Source: Microthyrium microscopicum
Taxonomy: Eukaryota > Ascomycota > Dothideomycetes > Microthyriales > Microthyriaceae
DNA: 64,000 nt
NCBI GenBank assembly: GCA_010405405.1
Contig: MU004233.1
Span: 251,067-315,066, forward strand
Reading direction: 5' to 3'
The translations under genes were made by a program, and so were the position numbers. This document shows, one piece after another, positions 57,087 through 64,000 of the stretch. Under the pieces are notes generated by a model, which searched no databases, was not told the DNA's origin, and worked only from the letters and a program-made list of their open reading frames with translations. Each line of letters opens with the position of its first letter. Within the stretch, counting starts at the first letter, position 1.

Positions 57087-58233
57087 CTTGCTTTTCGTCT
57101 ACCTTCCTGATCCGGCAGGGCTCTCCCTGTTTAGGTTTAGCTTCGGGACCACGGTCCGCTCCGACAACCAATCAAATAGCATCGCAATATCTGTAGCACA
57201 AAATCCACAAATGGATCATCCAATCGTTTACAGTAGTGAAGATTGTTTAGAGCTTCTTTCAACTTCTTAACGTGAAGAAAAAATAATCGGCATACCTCCT
57301 GGTACGATATGCTCAATTCATTGCCCTTTGTATCTGCTTATGTATTTCGCATAGGCCATAAAAGCTGGTGTCTATTCGTCGAATACTATGGAGTATGGCA
57401 AGTCGCGCAAGCTCTCTAACAGTGAATTGCCGCTCCTTGGCTCTATCTTTGCATCCTCTCAGGGCCACCTCAATTTATCACGAAATTCATGGAAGCTACT
57501 TGCATGCTTAGATTATATGTATAATTTGAAGTTCAGCTGAAAGGTCTTTTTCTTCTCATAAAACAAGATGAGTCGATATACAAACTATTGGTGCGCCTAT
57601 GAAATAGTGGAAAAAACCTAGGAGTTAGACTGGCGCTAAATGATGCGCGTCGTCTTTCAGTCGTTGGATGGTGCCGTGCCGTTGAAAATGCATGGGTGTA
57701 GATCACTTGACGAACTTATCCAATGGACTTGCTCTCTTGGAAGACGTGATTCAAATGGTCTCAAGAAATCCAGTTTTGGTATTTTAGCATGAACACAAGA
57801 CTTTCCATTATCCCTTGTTTCTTAGTCACTAAAGCACACCGAACCAGATCTTCGGGAAATTGATCGACCACTAGCACCGTATTCGAGTGAATGAATGTCC
57901 AACTGTAGAGCTGGCATTACTCACGATAGCTAGGTCTTGGAGCTTTCAGTGTCACCAAAGTTGAACAGAAGAAAGACATTTGCATTAGCAGCTCGCTAAG
58001 CCGGCACATAGTTGGAGTGTAACTGATCTTTTGTTTTGCAATCATGGTATAGCTAATCTTACAAAAATTCACAATCTATAAAGACTTGGGACTCTAGACA
58101 AAGTTTGAACCGTTCTCTAAGCGCTGTCATTTCCTAGCTGAACAGTCCTAGGCTCAAGATCTCCGTTCATTATTATTCTTCGGAGTCTTGATATACGATC
58201 GATTTGAATTGTCAAATCTCGTTTTCTGTCGCA
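57087..58233. other. Intergenic, about 1.15 kb
   Basis: 3' flank of the membrane protein and promoter of the esterase. No supported gene. Confidence 0.55.
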
Positions 58234-59018
58234 ATGTTAAAAGCACTTCTCACTCTACTTTTCGTGGCTCTGGTAAGCTGCGCCCCTCTGGCAATTTTAC
58301 TCCCTCGCACCAGCTGTTATAGTGGAGTTTACGTAATTGGGGCTCGCGGTTCTGAAGAAGATGCTGGCTTTGGAAGTACTGCATCGGTGGTGAACGGTGT
58401 TCTGGCAGCTATACCAAATTCTGGATCCATCGCTCTCGACTATCCAGCCTCTGTCTTCGACCCTGTCTACCCGGATTCAGTGACTGATGGCATCAACACT
58501 TTGATCAGCCTGATTAAAAACTACGCCGACAGTTGCAGCGGCAAGATTGTCCTTGTGGGCTTCAGTCAAGGCGCAAATGTGATAACTGATGCCCTTGCTG
58601 GTGGTGTTGACAAGCCTACGCCACTTTCTCCTAGCTACGTTTCTCGCAGTAAGTCCCAGTCAACGAAAGTTTTTACCGAGAACGAAGTTTAAGATTTGCG
58701 CAGTTTCAGCTATTGCCGTATTTGGGGATCCAAGCTTTACACATGGTCAGTCATTCGACGTTGGTACGGATACTACAGATGACGGTGTAAGTTATGTTCT
58801 CTGACACAGAAAGACCTTGCTGACTTGTAAAGGTTTTCGCTCGCGAAGAGGGGGGTGCTAGTCTGGCGCTTCTCAATACATACGCCAGCAAATTGAGGAG
58901 CTACTGCGATGATGGCGACGTCTACTGCGCTTCCGGTGATGATTCGACTACTCATAGTCAGGAAGTTCCAACCTGGGGAACCAACGCAGTTGACTTTATT
59001 GTTAGCCAAAGCACTTAA
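58234..59018 (+). CDS. Cutinase/acetylxylan esterase family protein (CE5-type serine esterase)
   Basis: Three exons (58234-58648, 58704-58786, 58833-59018) give 227 aa, the usual size. Residues 1-16 or so are a signal peptide. The nucleophile is Ser111 in GFSQG. Asp195 in YCDDGDVYC and His207 lie 12 residues apart, as in acetylxylan esterase II, completing the triad. Cysteines near 28, 101, 191 and 198 fit the conserved disulfides. The enzyme would cleave ester bonds of cutin or acetylated xylan outside the cell. The YCxxGDxYC wording leans toward acetylxylan esterase. The gene ends 40 bp before the degraded gypsy element. No lesion was seen. Confidence 0.92.
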
Positions 59019-59058
59019 ATTAGGTTTCAAGTACTGATCCGACTGCATAATACCTACT

Positions 59059-62000
59059 TGTGAGGAATCCTCACAGGTTTGGTGTTGTGGTGTTTGGATG
59101 CAGAGATCTAATCTTGCAGATAAGATCTCTTTATCCCGTTTAGGGTTAGTGTGTCTAAGGATTCCCTAGGCCCTATATCTTCGCATCCGTAGCTATATCT
59201 CTAGATCTCTTCTCTCTATACTTAGATCCTATAATACTAGCTACTTTTTATTTACCTATTATACTTATTAGCTCCTTATATAATCTAAGTATCTCTATAT
59301 TAAATTTTACGCTTTATATATATTTTACGTATTATTAATAAACACGTAGAGGTATTTAATAATTCCTATTAAATTACTATAGTTATACTATAAATTTAAC
59401 TAATTAATATTTAGTAATACTACTCTTAATTAAGATTAGTATTACTAAAGGTGCTAGTAAATTTATTAATACTAACTAGAGCAACGTAAATTTAGTATTA
59501 TTTACTAAAATAAAGACTACTTAGAGGCCTAAGCTTTACTCTATAGTATTCTTTTTAGATCTATAAAGGTATTTATATTACTTCCTCTCTATTAACTATA
59601 AAATATACTTACCTTATTCTTTATTTAATTTATATTTATTAATCTATTAAATTAGTTCTAATTTATTAAGAAATACTATATTATTTAGCTATATATTACT
59701 ATAAGTAAGACGCTACTTATTCCTAGTTTTAAACTAGTATCCTTAAGTAACTCTTATATTGCCTATAAGTATAGTAGCGTTAGTATTTAAAGTTACTTAG
59801 TTTTACCTTACTATAGTAGAAATAGCTATTTTGCTAAGAAGCTAGTTATCCTAAATATAGGAACTAATTAATAGTCTACTATTATATTAACGCTATAGTA
59901 AGAGAGTATCCTAATAGTTAAATCTATTAAAAAGTTATCTTTATTACCTAAAGTAGCTTTAAATAATAAAGATAAAAAATTTCTCTATTAAAATACTTAA
60001 GTTAGTATTAATATTTAACAACTTTATAAGATCATTACTAAACTATTAACTATAATATCTATTATACTAGTAAGTATAATAAAAGAGCTAGGATTAAAAA
60101 GTAAAGAGGTATTAACCTCTAGTACTATTATTAGTAGTCTACTAAATAAAGGCGTATTAGAAGTAAGATTACCTATTAATATTTACTATTAGTATTAGAA
60201 ATTAAACTTAATAGACTTTCTAAGATAGGTATTATAGCCTAAGTACTTTAGCCTAATAGCTATTAAAAGTTAGTAAAGCTACTTCTTTAGTTTTATTATA
60301 TTCTATAGTTAAGAGAACTAATAAGTTTTTAACTATTATAATTAGTAGTTAAATATACCTCTAAGGTAACTTAGCTTATAAATAGACTACTCTAGCTTAA
60401 AGAGAAACTTTAGAGGTTCCTAAATAATAAGATAGAAGCTAAGGAATCTTCTTATAATTTCTTAGTAATTACTTCTATTCCTATTTTTATATACTTAATC
60501 TATTAAGTATTTTATAATCTTCTTATTTACTTTATAATCCTAATCTCTAATATTATAATTACTTTTTACTAATAGAGTACTTATAAAGCTTTTTTTTTAA
60601 AATACTATAATTAGTTATAAGTAATAAATTAATAAAACCTAAAGATAAGGCTTCTAAATTAAAACTAGCTAAATTAAATTTAGTTATACTAAATATAGCT
60701 ATACTAACTTTAATAAGACTAAGTAGCTTTATAAATAATTCTACTAATATAGAATAAGCTTATTTAGAACTAGTAGCAAATATAAAAAAAATACTAAAAT
60801 AGCTATTAGTTAAAATATAATAAATACGTAATATACTTAAAATTAAATAACTTAAAATAATAAAAGTAGCTTATAAATATAGAGAACTTTACTTAATTAA
60901 ATAAATTAATAAATAGAGTTAATATAATACTAATCTAGCTATTTTAGCTTATATTAAATATAATAGCTCTAAATTAGCTTATAGTAGTAATAAACTATAA
61001 ATATATAAAGCTAAAAGTTTATAAGAGTATAAAGATTAAGTCTTTAATATAACTAATATACTTACTATAAAGAAATATAAAGAAGATTTATACTTAATAG
61101 TTTTCTAAATTTATAATTATCTTAATAAGAAGGTTATATAACTTACTTAGAATAATTATATTAATTTCTAAACCTAATTAGCTAAACTAAACTAATATAA
61201 ATCTATATAAACCCTTATAGAATAATAAGCTTTTAAACTTTTTAATCTACTTATTAAGAGACGTTATAAAGCCTTTTAAAGCTTCTTAACTACTATAATA
61301 AAGAAAAAAACCTTTTAAGAATAACTTTAATAAGCTTATACTTCTCTTTTATAAGTATAAGATTAATAATATATTAATTTACTTATTATTCTTTAGTAAT
61401 AAATTATCTACTTACCTTAAAAATAATATAATCTTTAATTTAGACTATATAATTAAAATAGCTAAAGAAGCTTTATTTTAATATATTTTAAAGTACTTAA
61501 AACTTATTAGTAATTAAAAAATACTAACTACTTTTAAGAAAGATACTAAAAATAGTAAATTTTCTAAATAACGTTTAATATTTATAAATCTAAAGAATAA
61601 GACTTAATAAGATTTCTAAAAAGATAAATTAAAGAAGTTTAAACTAAGCTCTTTTAATAAGGTTTTAAAGCTAAATAAACTAAAGAGTAATATAATACCT
61701 AAAATTAAATAGTTATTTTTTAATAACTTTAATAAAGATAAGTACTAAAACTATAGTAAGATAGGCTATATAACTTATAATTATCCTAATTTAAAGCTAA
61801 AGAGAATTAAAAGAAAAGATTAAGCTATAAGGTAGCTAACTAAAATCTTATAGCTTTTATTATAAATAATCTAGTCTTTAATTTTCTTAGTAACTTCTAT
61901 AAAGTTATTATTACTTAGGTCTTAGAAATAATAAGAAATAAAAGAATTTTAAATAAAAAAGTATACTAATTAAAGAAATTATACTAAATTATTTTATAAG

Positions 62001-64000
62001 AAACTACTTAAAATTAAGTAAGCTAAGATTATATACTATAAAGTATAATAATAAATAATAAAACTTATTTTAATATTATAAATTATATCTTAACTAAGAA
62101 GCTTTAATTAAAAATATATTATTTCCTAAAGAAGTTAACTAAATACTTAAATAGTATACTTATAACTATTTATAAAGTAGTAACTACTAAAGTAATAGTA
62201 GTTAATTCTAATAAAATCTTAAAGACTAATAAAGTATTATTTTATATTATAAACTTACTATATTATATAATTATTATAAAAATACCTTAGCTTAAAAACT
62301 AGAACTCTTTATTAAACTTTAAGGTTAAGACTTTATTCTTTATTTATCTAAAAAATAACTATTATAGTAAAATTAGCTTTATCTCTCTAAAGAAATTACT
62401 TTAATTAAGTTAAAATAAATTTACTTAGCTCTTTAAGTATTTAATAGGTTTATTAGACTATACTAATTTATAAGACTTACTATATTACTATAAGGAACTT
62501 ATAAAAGCCTTTAATAAAAATAAAATATAAGATTTAGTAGAATATAGTCTATAAGACTTAGCTATTAACCTTAAGCTAAGTATAAGTATACTCTATAAGC
62601 CTATTTATAGCCTATTAGAAATAAAACTAGTTATTCTATATAAATACCTTAAAAAAGACCTTAAAAGAGGATTTATTTATAAATCTTAGTCTTTTACTAG
62701 AGCTTTAATTATCTTTATAAAAAAAAAGAATAATACTTTATATTTATATATAGACTATAGAAACTTAAATAATATTATAATTAAGAACTATTATACTTTA
62801 CTACTAATTAAAGAATTATTAAACTAACTATTAAAAGCTAAGCTCTATATAAGCTTAAACCTTTATAAAATATACTATTATATCTATATTTATATTAATA
62901 ATAAGTAAAAGATAGTATTCTAAACTAAATATAAATCCTTTAAATACTAAGTAATATTCTTTAAGCTTACTAATACTTTTACTACTTTCTAAATATATAT
63001 TAACTAAGCTTTATATAGCCTTATTAATATAACTTATATTATCTATCTTAATAATATTCTTATTTTTTCTAAGAATAAAGAAGATTATATTAAATATATA
63101 AAGAAAGTACTTAAAAGACTTATTAAGTTTAAATTATATACTAAGCTATTAAAGTATAGCTTTTATATAAATTAAACTAAATATCTTAAATATATTATAA
63201 CTTTAAATAGTACTATAGTAGAACTAGAATAAATTATAATAATTATAAATTAGCTAACGTTACGTAATATATATTAAGTAAAAGAATTTATTAGCTTTAT
63301 AAACTACTATTAATATTTTATTACTAATTTCTTTTATATTACTTCCTTATTAAACTCTTTAACTAAGAAGCTTTTAAGGTAAACTCTAAAAGATTAATAG
63401 CTATATAATAAGAAATTAGTTTCTATTAACTTTTCTTCTAAAGCTATTTAATTCTTTAATAATCTAAAGGCTACCTTTATATATATATTAATTTTTATTT
63501 ATTATAATTCTATATTAAAAACTTATCTAAAAATAAATACCTTTAAGTAAGTAATTTATAATATTTTAAGCTAAAAATAAACTAAGCTAAGCTAAGAAGG
63601 CTAATAATAACTTATAATATTTTACTTAAAAAAGCTATTAAGACTTAAGAATTACTATAAAACCCTATAGTAGAAGTTTCTAGCTATTATTAACTCTATA
63701 AGAATTTTTTATAAGTACTTATATAATATTCTAAAGTTCTTAATTCTAATAGATTATATAAACTTTTATTTACTTAATATATTCTAAAATATTTTTATTA
63801 TATATATAAAATAAGTAGATTTCCTTACTAAGTTTAAGTTTAATATTAAGTACTATTTAGAGAAGATAAACTCTATAAATAGACCTTTATAAAGACTAGA
63901 CTATATTTTCTTAGGTAATATAAAGTAGAAAAAAACTATAAATATTTTATTAAACCTTATCTAAGATAAACTATAACTATTTAAAGCTTTTAAGTCTAAT
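59059..64000 (+). mobile_element. Ty3/gypsy LTR retrotransposon, RIP-degraded, truncated by the window end
   Basis: The left edge is placed at TGTGAGGAATCCTCACA (59059), an LTR-like start with an internal palindrome. The first 100 bp or so are unmutated, and then the DNA becomes very AT-rich with no frame longer than 60 codons. Reading through stops on the plus strand shows a degraded CCHC zinc-knuckle (YSKIGYITYNYP) near 61750-61790. Gypsy reverse transcriptase follows at about 62580-63230: FIKKKNNTLYLYIDYRNLN, then YLNNIL for YLDDIL, then KYSFYINTKYLKYII across a stop. RNase H begins after about 63440. Integrase and 3' LTR lie beyond the window. The end of the 5' LTR could not be placed. 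Confidence 0.85.

Overview
The window is nuclear DNA from a filamentous ascomycete (Pezizomycotina). Three observations point there: introns of roughly 45-80 nt with GTAAGT-like donors and CTAAC-like branch sites, fungal families throughout (Zn(II)2Cys6 regulators, a fungal malic enzyme, Sac6-type fimbrin, cutinase-type esterase, pepsin-like protease, DUF3176-type membrane protein), and two very AT-rich blocks in which retrotransposons have been mutated C-to-T/G-to-A in the manner of repeat-induced point mutation (RIP). The genus cannot be named from the sequence. No rRNA, tRNA or CRISPR was recognised. Gene models below were built by hand from splice signals and reading-frame continuity.

Layout. 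0-0.6 kb: copies of an inverted-repeat (MITE-like) element. 1.8-16.9 kb: a conserved block with malic enzyme (-), a HAM1-like protein (+), a secreted protein of unknown function (+), a Cir_N/LENG1-like nuclear protein (-), fimbrin (+), a small cysteine-rich secreted protein (+) and cytochrome b561 (-). 17.4-30.7 kb: a three-module PAN/apple-like secreted protein (-), a Zn2Cys6 regulator (-), a second secreted protein (+), a WW-domain protein (-) and a patatin-like phospholipase (+). 31-45.5 kb: F-box territory, with a tandem pair of paralogous F-box genes (-), a complete RIP-degraded Ty1/copia element (35439-42752, 295-bp LTRs, CCTGG target duplication), a third F-box gene (+) and a broken C-terminal copy of it. 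45.8-59 kb: a secreted aspartic protease (-), a small gene with a GC-AG intron (+), an MFS transporter (-) divergent from a Zn2Cys6 regulator (+), a DUF3176-type membrane protein interrupted by an apparent frameshift (+), and a cutinase/acetylxylan-esterase (+). 59.06-64 kb: a RIP-degraded Ty3/gypsy element running off the window.

The left half looks like housekeeping and core genes. The right half, between the two degraded retroelements, looks like an accessory compartment rich in secreted hydrolases, regulators, transporter and duplicated or broken genes. The clearest functional pairing is the divergent MFS transporter and Zn2Cys6 regulator around 51.4-52.8 kb. No wholly new molecular system was found. 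The best leads are the small six-cysteine secreted protein at 15.4 kb, the F-box duplication/decay around the copia insertion, and the frame-broken DUF3176 gene.
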